In this document: one piece after another, positions 50,476 to 57,698 of the stretch | How positions within the stretch are numbered: the first letter of the stretch is position 1 | How the letters are laid out: each line of letters starts with the position of its first letter | Source of the DNA: Flavobacterium araucananum | GTDB lineage: Bacteria; Bacteroidota; Bacteroidia; Flavobacteriales; Flavobacteriaceae | NCBI RefSeq assembly: GCF_002222055.1 | Contig: NZ_MUGS01000037.1 | Span: 38,657-102,656 of the forward strand | DNA: 64,000 nucleotides | Direction: 5' to 3' | Program-made: the position numbers and the translations under genes | The notes under the pieces: generated by a model | What the model was told of the DNA's origin: nothing | Database searches by the model: none | What the model saw: only the letters and a program-made list of their open reading frames with translations

Positions 50476-52740
50476 TTATAAAAATTGTTTAGGACTCAAC
50501 ATAGTATCAAATCTTTCTTCCAGATACAAATGAGTTTCGTTAATTAAAATATTTGCTACTTCATCTACTTTTCTATTTCGCCAATCTTCTAATTTAGAAC
50601 CTTTTACCCATTGATTAAATGCTCCCATTGCAGGACCACAATGTACTTGAAAATCAACTTTTTGGCTTGAATCTCCACTTAAGGCCAAGCGACCAGTGTG
50701 AACAAAATACCATCGAAAAATAAGTCCCATTTTATGTTTGGGAACACGGTTAGCTTTTTCAATTTCTGATGGATTTGACTTAGCAAAGTAAGTTGTAGTT
50801 TCTTTCCAAATTTCTTCGATCGATCTCTTAAAATACTTTTTCTCTATCATCGAAAGCACATCAGGATCTATTTCTTCAAGCGAGCTATGATTCTTATAAA
50901 GTTCGTACAATTTGTTAGCTCTAACATGGAAAAAAACACCTCTTTTTAACACTTGAACCCTTGCACCAATTTCAAACATGTCACCAGCTGGAGCATATGC
51001 TGTATCATACACATCGATATTGGCCAACATTTCTTTAACCATATCACTTGTTCCTGCTTCAACAGTTGCTTGGTTAATAGATCCGGTTAGTACAAAATCC
51101 GCCCCTAACATATAAGCAGCTGCCATTGCTTGAGGTGTACCTATTCCTCCAGCAGAACCTATCCGTACTTCACTAATTAGTGGGTTTTGCGACAATCGTT
51201 GTCTTAAGGCACTGATAGAAGTAATTACTGTAAATGGGTTTGCTTGATCTGTATGTCCACCAGAATCAGCTTCAACGCATATATCTGTAACCATAATCAA
51301 CCTATCACTCAATAATTTTTCATTGAGTGATAAAAGTCCTTCACTAAATAATTCCTCTACTATTTTTTGAGGAGGTACCGATAAAAAAGCTTCTGCTACT
51401 TCCGGTCTAGAAATTTTTGCAATAATCCGATTTGGAGCTACAATTTTTTGTCTTGAATCAAGATGAATCCCTTTTAATCGAAATAAAACAAGGCTTTTCG
51501 TGACTTTAAAGAATGCTGATGCTTCAATTATTGTAATTCCCTTTCTTAAATACAATTGAATAGTTTCAATCTCAAATTGAGGCTTCATCAAATTGCACAT
51601 CAAATTCATTCCATATGGCCGATCATGAATTCCAATAGCGTCCTGTATAGTTTTAATGTCACTCTCAATTTCAGAAATGGTCATACCTCCAGTACCTAAG
51701 AAACTTAAGTGTCCTGCTTTGGCCATCTTAATCACCAATTCCTTTGAAGAAATTCCTTTATACATGGATCCAGCAACATAGGTTGATACTGTATTGTATT
51801 CTTTCTGAAAAGCTGGGTTTCCTAAAGTAAATCTCTTCACTTCTGGTTTTTTAGCAGCAACTATTTTTTGCATCTGATTCTCAATCAAAGGCTTGTAATC
51901 CTGCTTAATATTAACAATCATCTTGGTAAGTGCTCCAGATGGACCAATCTCCTTAAAATCTGAAACACCATTTTCCAACAAGTATTCTATGCTATGTCTC
52001 CATTTAACAGAGCTCACAATTTGACTCACAATAAGCTCTTTTAACGAATCTGATTCATAAGGTCTAGCGGTTACATTTGAAATGACCTGTACTTCAGGAT
52101 TAGATACGTGAATATTTTCTAATTCAGAACTAAATTCTATTTTGGCATGTTCCATAAATGGCGTATGAAAAGCACCGCTAACATTAAGGGGTACAAATAG
52201 TTTTACACCAATTTTCTTGATTTCTTCCTCTAGACTTCTAATACTCTCATCTATTCCGGAAATCACAGTTTGAAATTTCGAATTATAGTTGGCGATAAAC
52301 ACTTCATTCTCCATGGAAGCACGCACAATTGCTGAGTGAATTTCGTGAGATTCAATCCCTATTACCGCAGCCATTCCACCATTTTCTGCTTTTCCCATCA
52401 ACTTCCCTCTTAGTTTAACTAAATGCAAAGCAGTTTCAAAATCGAGAACCTTTCCCAAAACCAAAGCATTGTATTCCCCTAAACTATGACCTAATGCGAA
52501 ATCGGCTATCAAGCCTTCTTCAGATTCTTTGAGATACTGTAAATGATTAACAACAAAAATAGCTGGCTGAGTATATTCAGTATTTTTAAGTTTTTTATCA
52601 GGGTTGCGCAAACATAAATCAACCAGATCAAAACCAACAATATTGGAGGCTTGTTGTACTATTTCAGGATACATATTAAACAACTCCTTACCCATTCCTA
52701 CTCTCTGGGATCCTTGTCCTTCAAAAACAACTGCTTTCAT
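50476..52740 (-). CDS. Discrete trans-acting acyltransferase fused to PfaD-type enoyl reductase
   Basis: A 754-residue didomain protein. Residues 1-290 are a malonyl-CoA:ACP transacylase: GQGSQ near the N-terminus, nucleophile S86 in GHSLGEY, and H192 in GAFHTPFM. Residues 300-754 match the PfaD family of FMN-dependent enoyl reductases (nitronate monooxygenase-like barrel): GTGGMT near 349, EADSGGHTDQ at 491-500, and the phosphate-binding stretch GSAGGIGTPQ (528-537). AT-ER fusions of this kind (PksE/BaeE type) are typical of trans-AT clusters. The AT loads malonyl units onto AT-less modules and the ER reduces selected enoyl intermediates in trans. This is the first gene of the leftward block and the only AT and ER I find, so it should serve all modules. 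Which module receives the ER is unknown. An A-rich leader, not a Shine-Dalgarno site, precedes the ATG. Confidence 0.95.
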   Translation of the reverse strand: MKAVVFEGQGSQRVGMGKELFNMYPEIVQQASNIVGFDLVDLCLRNPDKKLKNTEYTQPAIFVVNHLQYLKESEEGLIADFALGHSLGEYNALVLGKVLDFETALHLVKLRGKLMGKAENGGMAAVIGIESHEIHSAIVRASMENEVFIANYNSKFQTVISGIDESIRSLEEEIKKIGVKLFVPLNVSGAFHTPFMEHAKIEFSSELENIHVSNPEVQVISNVTARPYESDSLKELIVSQIVSSVKWRHSIEYLLENGVSDFKEIGPSGALTKMIVNIKQDYKPLIENQMQKIVAAKKPEVKRFTLGNPAFQKEYNTVSTYVAGSMYKGISSKELVIKMAKAGHLSFLGTGGMTISEIESDIKTIQDAIGIHDRPYGMNLMCNLMKPQFEIETIQLYLRKGITIIEASAFFKVTKSLVLFRLKGIHLDSRQKIVAPNRIIAKISRPEVAEAFLSVPPQKIVEELFSEGLLSLNEKLLSDRLIMVTDICVEADSGGHTDQANPFTVITSISALRQRLSQNPLISEVRIGSAGGIGTPQAMAAAYMLGADFVLTGSINQATVEAGTSDMVKEMLANIDVYDTAYAPAGDMFEIGARVQVLKRGVFFHVRANKLYELYKNHSSLEEIDPDVLSMIEKKYFKRSIEEIWKETTTYFAKSNPSEIEKANRVPKHKMGLIFRWYFVHTGRLALSGDSSQKVDFQVHCGPAMGAFNQWVKGSKLEDWRNRKVDEVANILINETHLYLEERFDTMLSPKQFL

Positions 52741-53748
52741 AAAAAATCTATTCTAGTATCAATATATTAATTTCAGAAATAAATTAAATGGATTAACTAA
52801 TTTCCAAGCTAAATTCTTTCTTATTTTTTATTTTTTTTCAGCATTATCTGAAATATTTAAAACTAGATTTTTTATAACTTTCTTACATTAAATATGTCCT
52901 AAAAGTTAAGGATGGTAATTATATTTTTTTTAGCAGATATTTTTCTCTACTCAACTTAACCATTTAACAACTAATTATATATCAAACAAATACAATGACT
53001 TATACATTAGCATTATTTATCACACAAAAAAAGGGGCTTATTTTATAGTAATATCCTTATTTATAAAAATCTCAAAGATAACTTTTTTTAGTACTTTTCA
53101 TCAAAATACCAAAAAAAAATTAACAAGAAAAGATCAAACTTCTGACATTGTTAATTTAATGTAGATCTTAGAAAAAAGCAGCAAAACGTTAGTACTAAAC
53201 AACATTGCAAAACTCAATTGAAATAACCATAATTTATCAAAATAGAATGACTATTTAATTTATCTTCTATTCATAAAACCTAACAACAGCGAAAACGTAA
53301 TTAACAATCATTTACAACAGAATGAATTCCTAATCATAATACTCAATTTAAATTGCAAAATGGTAATCATTACAGTCTAAATACTATCGGTTAAAATATA
53401 CCGTGAAATCTGGTTTAAATGAAAACTTTTCAAAATAAAAAAGACGTAACATAGATAAAGGTTTTTCATAGCATTAGATATAAGTGAATTCGTGCCAAAT
53501 CTACCTAATTGTAATTTTAAAACTTTACGGGATTCCTCATTTTGATCATTTTTTTATAAAAACTTATTAAAGATTAGAATCTTTTGCAACAATAATTATT
53601 ACTCTCTAATGTATTTGCACACAAAATTAGAGTAACAATTACATTTCTATTAAGTTTCCTTTCAAGTTCAAAAATAAATTTTAATGTTTTGTTGTAAAAA
53701 GAGTATTTTTTGTTATTCAAATCATTAAATTACCCGAATTAATTGCAA
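52741..53748. other. AT-rich region without genes upstream of the PKS operon
   Basis: About 1 kb of very AT-rich DNA with no credible ORF. It must hold the promoter of the leftward PKS block. On that strand, -7-like TAnnTTTG matches occur only at 53496-53503 and 53622-53629, both far from the start codon and without a -33 TTG at the usual spacing, so I assign no promoter. I saw no strong terminator hairpin or riboswitch. Confidence 0.5.
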
Positions 53749-53865
53749 ATTCTGGTAAAAGTGAGCACCCCATTCCGGTAAAAGAGAGCAATTGATTCCG
53801 GTTCAAAGTGAGCACCCTATTCTTGTAAAAGAGATCAATTGATTCCGGTTCAAAGTGACCACCTC
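53749..53865. repeat. Five tandem 23-24 bp repeats, possible IS-end remnant
   Basis: Units begin at 53749, 53772, 53795, 53819 and 53842. Each starts ATTC(C/T)(G/T)GT(A/T). Two kinds alternate: one ends in GTGAGCACC-like or GTGACCACC sequence, the other in GAGA(G/T)CAATTG. Multiple short repeats at the termini are a hallmark of IS21-family elements, and this layout resembles such an end. No istA/istB-like transposase is visible nearby, so it would be a solo end left by deletion. The repeat structure is direct observation; the IS21 assignment is inference. Confidence 0.6.
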
Positions 53866-53924
53866 AAAAAGTAGTGTTTATACAATTACAACTTTTTGCC
53901 AAAGAAAGTCAAAAAGGCTTAAAA

Positions 53925-54206
53925 TCAATTTAGAAAACTTGTGGACGTTATATTTATAAGCCCCTTCATGCTGATAATGCTTTTATCTGAATCTGAATCC
54001 AAAATAATTAATCCTTTACAATCCAGTACTATTAATGCCTCTAAAACTTTTGCCTGATTGATAATTTCCATAGATAAATCCTCTTGTAATAATTCAGTAA
54101 AATAAGGTGTAAACAAATTAGTTAAATCTTCTAAAGTATAATCCCTTTGAGGATTTTGAGCCAGAATACTAAGAATCTTCTCGAAAATATTAAAAGTTGT
54201 ATACAT
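53925..54206 (-). CDS. Small hypothetical protein, winged-helix-like
   Basis: A 93-residue ORF starting at ATG 54206 that I cannot assign to a named family. Residues 5-25 (IFEKILSILAQNPQRDYTLE) and 50-85 (a helix, then KGLIILDSDSDKSIISMKG) look like a helix, recognition helix and beta-wing, as in small winged-helix DNA-binding proteins. There is no signal peptide or membrane segment. It stands alone between the repeat array and an AT-rich gap, on the same strand as the PKS operon and about 1.2 kb upstream of it. A regulatory role is possible but speculative. It could also belong to the lost mobile element suggested by the adjacent repeats. Confidence 0.5.
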   Translation of the reverse strand: MYTTFNIFEKILSILAQNPQRDYTLEDLTNLFTPYFTELLQEDLSMEIINQAKVLEALIVLDCKGLIILDSDSDKSIISMKGLINITSTSFLN

Positions 54207-54583
54207 AAAATTAATTCAATTTTTAAATACTTGTATTGACTTTAAAATTACTTATTGTTTTTTGATTTATAATCCTAAAAATAAATTTTCTTAATTCGCT
54301 TTAAGCTTTTGTAAGAATACCTAATAGCAAAATATATTAGAAAGACATAGCCAATTTCAGCATTTTTCCAAAGCATGCATATAAGAACATAAATTTAGTA
54401 TGTGTTTTCCTTAAGTTCAATCATTTCTTCTGTCAAAATTTAAAAAAACAAGATCTATTTCTATTTTCTAAAATTATATCCGGCAAATTAAAATGAGATG
54501 TATTTCAATTTTACGCTTCTAACAAATATAAAAAAGATTATTTTTGTTTAATGGTATTTAAAAATTGTTAAACAAAATAAATA
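54207..54583. other. AT-rich divergent intergenic region
   Basis: 377 bp between the leftward small ORF and the rightward photolyase cluster. Apart from a -7-like promoter element near its right end I see no gene, RNA or repeat. Confidence 0.5.
54539..54546 (+). promoter_or_regulatory. Candidate Bacteroidota -7 element for the photolyase cluster
   Basis: TATTTTTG matches the Bacteroidota TAnnTTTG -7 consensus and lies 37 bp before the ATG at 54584, giving a leader of about 30 nt. No clear -33 TTG is present at normal spacing, so the call is weak. Confidence 0.35.
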
Positions 54584-54886
54584 ATGAAATCAATTATTGC
54601 AAAGATCAATAATACTGTATTGAACGAACTCCAGATCGACAGAATTATAGAAATGGCATGGGAAGATCGAACTCCTTTTGATGCTGTAAAATTTCAATTT
54701 GGTCTATCTGAAGCTGACGTAAAAGCTTTGATGAAGAAAGAATTAAAATTCAGCAGTTACAAGTTATGGCGTGAAAGGGTTGAAAATTGTAAAACAAAAC
54801 ACGCTGCAAAGAGAACCGAAGGAATTGACAGGTTTAAATGTAACAGGCAAAGAGCAATTTCAAATAATAAAATCTCTAAGCGTTAA
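54584..54886 (+). CDS. TIGR03643-family protein
   Basis: A 100-residue basic protein whose N-terminal part (IDRIIEMAWEDRTPFDAVKF, then a segment around FGLSEADVKALMKKELK) matches what I know as the TIGR03643 family: short helix-turn-helix-like proteins often found next to cryptochrome/photolyase genes. No biochemical function is established to my knowledge. The helical segment with alternating acidic and basic residues and the Lys/Arg-rich C-terminus would fit nucleic-acid contact, which is inference. It is the first gene of a five-gene rightward cluster; the next start is 13 bp after its stop. Cytoplasmic, with no signal peptide. Confidence 0.75.
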   Translation: MKSIIAKINNTVLNELQIDRIIEMAWEDRTPFDAVKFQFGLSEADVKALMKKELKFSSYKLWRERVENCKTKHAAKRTEGIDRFKCNRQRAISNNKISKR

Positions 54887-54899
54887 TATATGTTGACAG

Positions 54900-55319
54900 A
54901 TGATGAAAAAAGATAAACCCGATAATGTAGTTTTTTCTGATGAGCATGGCTATAATGCAAGCCTTTTGCCGTATGCTACAAGTGTGGGCGCACCGGTAAT
55001 AAAAGCTGATGATTTAACAGGCTGGAAAAACATGGGCATCAATAAGGTAAACAAAGAATTTGAAAGCAAATTCTTTGTACTAAAAATGCAATACCAGAAT
55101 TTAATCAAGGAATTTCAGTGGAATGAACGCGTATATAATGCCAGATTTTCTTTTGAACCTATTGTGGGTGAAATATATCATTTATACAAAGATGCAGATG
55201 GTTTTGATTTTCTCTCGCTAATAGGACCTAAAGAATGGAACAAGGAACATATAGGTACTTTGAGACTTAACAGTGATAAAAAATGGATATTGATCGATTT
55301 GACAAATGCTGTTTTTTAA
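54900..55319 (+). CDS. DUF2452-family protein
   Basis: A 139-residue soluble protein. The N-terminal DKPDNVVFSDEHGYNASLLP and the central EIYHLYKDADGFDFLSLIGP with a following GPKEW are characteristic of DUF2452, a Bacteroidota family of unknown function commonly encoded beside photolyase/cryptochrome genes. ATG 54900 is followed by a second ATG, so either could be used. It lies 13 bp after the TIGR03643 gene and 15 bp before the flavin reductase gene, consistent with one transcript. Its aromatic, acidic C-terminal half suggests a compact fold, but I see no catalytic motif. Function unknown. Confidence 0.75.
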   Translation: MMKKDKPDNVVFSDEHGYNASLLPYATSVGAPVIKADDLTGWKNMGINKVNKEFESKFFVLKMQYQNLIKEFQWNERVYNARFSFEPIVGEIYHLYKDADGFDFLSLIGPKEWNKEHIGTLRLNSDKKWILIDLTNAVF

Positions 55320-55334
55320 TAAAATTTCAAACTA

Positions 55335-55985
55335 ATGAAAAACAAAATAAATTTTAAAACCAGTGATCTGGAAAAAATGGACAAACAAACTGCCGTGCAT
55401 TTAATCAATAGTTTAGGCGGTTTTAAAAGTGTAGCATTGGCAGGAACTTCTGATAATGAGGGAAACACTAATTTATCCATATTTAGTTCCTTTTTTCATA
55501 TTGGCGCCAATCCGCCATTAATAGGCATGATTTTTCGCCCAAGTCCGCCCGAGCGTGATACTATGAGAAATATTTTAGATACAGGATTTTATACCATTAA
55601 TCATATCAACGAAAAGATTTATAAACAAGCACATCAGACATCGGCGAGATACAATAAAGAAATTTCAGAATTTGATGCTGCAGGACTCAGTGCAGAATAT
55701 AAAAATAACTTTCCAGCTCCTTTTGTACTCGAAAGCAACATACAGTTAGCTATTGAATTTAAAGAAAAAATAGACATTTCAATCAATAATACCACTATGA
55801 TCATCGGGGAAATAGTCCAGATTTTTATTCCCGAAGATTGCTTGTCTGAAAATGGTTTTGTCAATTTAGAAAAAGCCAATACCGTCACTTGTTCCGGTCT
55901 GGACAGCTATCATAAAACGGTACAATTAGATAGGTTAAGTTATGCAAAACCCGATAAGGAAATTACATCATTATTTAAAAGTTGA
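55335..55985 (+). CDS. Flavin reductase-like (FMN-binding split barrel) protein
   Basis: A 216-residue protein of the flavin reductase-like, split beta-barrel family. Diagnostic features are LGGFKSVALAGTSDNEGNTN near residue 27, the S-x-F-x-x-F stretch around 49-55, the FRPSPPERDTMRN loop and the TGFYTINHI strand. The family binds FMN and reduces flavin with NAD(P)H or uses it as cofactor. Its stop codon overlaps the TTG start of the photolyase gene (TTGA), which suggests translational coupling. Supplying or handling reduced flavin for the neighbouring FAD photolyase is an attractive inference from context. No signal peptide. Confidence 0.85.
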   Translation: MKNKINFKTSDLEKMDKQTAVHLINSLGGFKSVALAGTSDNEGNTNLSIFSSFFHIGANPPLIGMIFRPSPPERDTMRNILDTGFYTINHINEKIYKQAHQTSARYNKEISEFDAAGLSAEYKNNFPAPFVLESNIQLAIEFKEKIDISINNTTMIIGEIVQIFIPEDCLSENGFVNLEKANTVTCSGLDSYHKTVQLDRLSYAKPDKEITSLFKS

Positions 55986-57409
55986 GTAAAAAAGAGATAA
56001 ATATTATATGGTTCAAACGTGATCTGCGTTTTACAGATCACGAACCTCTTTTTATGGCGCAGCAGGAAAACATTCCTCTTCTTTTGGTTTATTTTTTTGA
56101 ACCTTCAATAATGGCTTACGATGATTCTGATGTACGTCATTGGCGGTTTGTTTATGAATCCTTAAAGGAAATGCAGTCTAAATTAAAGTCAATTGACGCG
56201 CAGATTTATTATTTTCATAACGAAGTTCAGACTGTTTTTGAGCAGTTATACAATCTTTATGATATTCAAACCGTGTTTTCACATCAGGAAATTGGCAATA
56301 AAGTCACTTTTGACAAGGATATTGCCATTCAGTCTTTTTTTGATGCTCATAAGATTCTTTGGAAACAATCGCAACTGCACGGTGTAATCAGAAAGCTGCG
56401 ATCAAGAGAGGACTGGGATAAGCGCTGGGAAAAAACAATGCGCGCAGCTCCTAAAATGATTGAACTGAATACTTTTAAATTTGAAAATTTAGATCCTGAT
56501 TTTTATCAAAAACTAAAAGGAAAAGCACTTTCTAGTGAAATTACAAACCGAAATGAAAACTTTCAACAAGGTGGAGAATATTGGGCCTGGCGGTACTTAG
56601 AGAGTTTTGCAAAAGAGAGACATGTCAATTACAGCAAACATATTTCCAAACCTGATCTAAGTAGAAAAGGCTGCAGTCGTTTATCTCCCTATTTAACTTA
56701 CGGAAACATCAGTATGCGAATGGTGTATCAATATACCAATCAGTTTTATGAAGCATCGCCCAACAAAAGAGCCATGCTTAATTTTGTTTCGAGACTGCAC
56801 TGGCATTGCCATTTTATGCAAAAATTTGAAAATGACTGTCAAATTGAATTTAAAAACATAAACAAAGATTACGATTCCCTGGTAAAACCCAAAAACGAAA
56901 CTTATATAAAAGCTTGGCAGGAAGGTAAAACCGGAATTCCTATAATTGATGCCTGTATGAGATGTTTAGTTCAAACAGGGTATATCAATTTTAGAATGCG
57001 GGCGATGATAGTTTCCTTTTTTACCTTTAATCTCTGGCAGGACTGGCGTGAACTGCATTTTCTGGCAAGGCAGTTTTTAGATTACGAACCCGGAATTCAT
57101 TATCCGCAGATTCAGATGCAGGCGGGCACAACAACAGGCAATACCATTAGAATTTATAATCCCATTAAAAATTCACAGGAACACGATTCAGAAGGCATTT
57201 TCATAAAAAAATGGCTGCCCGAATTAAGTGAAATCCCATCACAATTAATTCATGAACCTTGGAAATTAAATGGTATTGAGCAGCAATTTTACAAATGCGA
57301 GATAGGTACAGATTATCCAGAGCCTATAGTTGACATAGAAGAAACTCGAAAATATGCGAGTGATATTGTATGGAGTTTTAGAAATAAACAAAAAAATGCG
57401 AGGAGTTAA
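55982..57409 (+). CDS. Cryptochrome/photolyase-family FAD protein
   Basis: A 475-residue member of the photolyase/cryptochrome superfamily. The N-terminal alpha/beta antenna domain begins IIWFKRDLRFTDHEPL. The FAD domain has SRLSPYLTYGNISMRM (232-247), RLHWHCHFMQKFE (271-283), GIPIIDACMRCL (318-329), and IRIYNPIKNSQEHDSEGIFI followed by KKWLPEL. The start is TTG at 55982: no ATG lies between the upstream stop and the essential WFKRDLR motif, and TTG overlaps the flavin reductase stop. In E. coli PhrB the flavin-facing loop contains NNGGWQW. The aligned loop here (367-383) reads DYEPGIHYPQIQMQAG, so the flavin-facing Asn aligns with His373, the FAD-proximal Trp with Ile377 and the lesion-side Trp with Met379. 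This is therefore not a classical CPD photolyase, and lesion repair versus light signalling is open. Confidence 0.88.
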   Translation: MSKKEINIIWFKRDLRFTDHEPLFMAQQENIPLLLVYFFEPSIMAYDDSDVRHWRFVYESLKEMQSKLKSIDAQIYYFHNEVQTVFEQLYNLYDIQTVFSHQEIGNKVTFDKDIAIQSFFDAHKILWKQSQLHGVIRKLRSREDWDKRWEKTMRAAPKMIELNTFKFENLDPDFYQKLKGKALSSEITNRNENFQQGGEYWAWRYLESFAKERHVNYSKHISKPDLSRKGCSRLSPYLTYGNISMRMVYQYTNQFYEASPNKRAMLNFVSRLHWHCHFMQKFENDCQIEFKNINKDYDSLVKPKNETYIKAWQEGKTGIPIIDACMRCLVQTGYINFRMRAMIVSFFTFNLWQDWRELHFLARQFLDYEPGIHYPQIQMQAGTTTGNTIRIYNPIKNSQEHDSEGIFIKKWLPELSEIPSQLIHEPWKLNGIEQQFYKCEIGTDYPEPIVDIEETRKYASDIVWSFRNKQKNARS

Positions 57410-57533
57410 GAAACAAAACCTGCCCACTAAAATTTGTGTTGCCTGCCAAAGACCATTTGCATGGAGAAAAAAATGGGAAAAGGTTTGGGACGAAGTAAAA
57501 TATTGCAGCGATAAATGCAGAAATAATAAATAA
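57396..57533 (+). CDS. DUF2256-family zinc-ribbon-like mini-protein
   Basis: A 45-residue ORF, ATG 57396 to TAA 57531-57533, overlapping the end of the photolyase gene by 14 bp in another frame. The sequence has CVACQRPFAWRKKW followed by VKYCSDKC: a CxxC...CxxxC arrangement that is the signature of DUF2256, which often accompanies cryptochrome/photolyase genes. The four cysteines could bind zinc. The overlap and shared strand place it in the same operon as its last gene. Molecular role unknown; association with the photolyase is inferred from recurrent neighbourhood. Confidence 0.8.
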   Translation: MRGVKKQNLPTKICVACQRPFAWRKKWEKVWDEVKYCSDKCRNNK

Positions 57534-57615
57534 AACGAGTAAATAATCAGACTCCTTGTTTGTGATTAGCTTGCAGGTAATTAATATTGGTTTAAAATTG
57601 TAATTTACCTCATTG

Positions 57616-57623
57616 TAATTTTG
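57616..57623 (+). promoter_or_regulatory. Candidate -7 element upstream of the histidine kinase
   Basis: TAATTTTG fits the TAnnTTTG consensus 75 bp before the kinase ATG. The nearest upstream TTG triplets are spaced too close or too far for a standard -33 box, so support is limited. Confidence 0.3.
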
Positions 57624-57698
57624 AAATAAATTTACAGATTAGTATAATAATTAAAGTTAAAACATTCTTAGCTTCGCGAAAATATAATCTACGGCCTT

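Noticed and set aside
53496..53629. Promoter of the PKS operon at the TAnnTTTG matches 53496-53503 or 53622-53629 (minus strand)
   Set aside because: Both are over 750 bp from the start codon and lack a -33 TTG at normal spacing; chance matches are expected in such AT-rich DNA.
53749..53865. CRISPR array
   Set aside because: The units are contiguous 23-24 bp repeats without unique spacers, and no cas genes are nearby.
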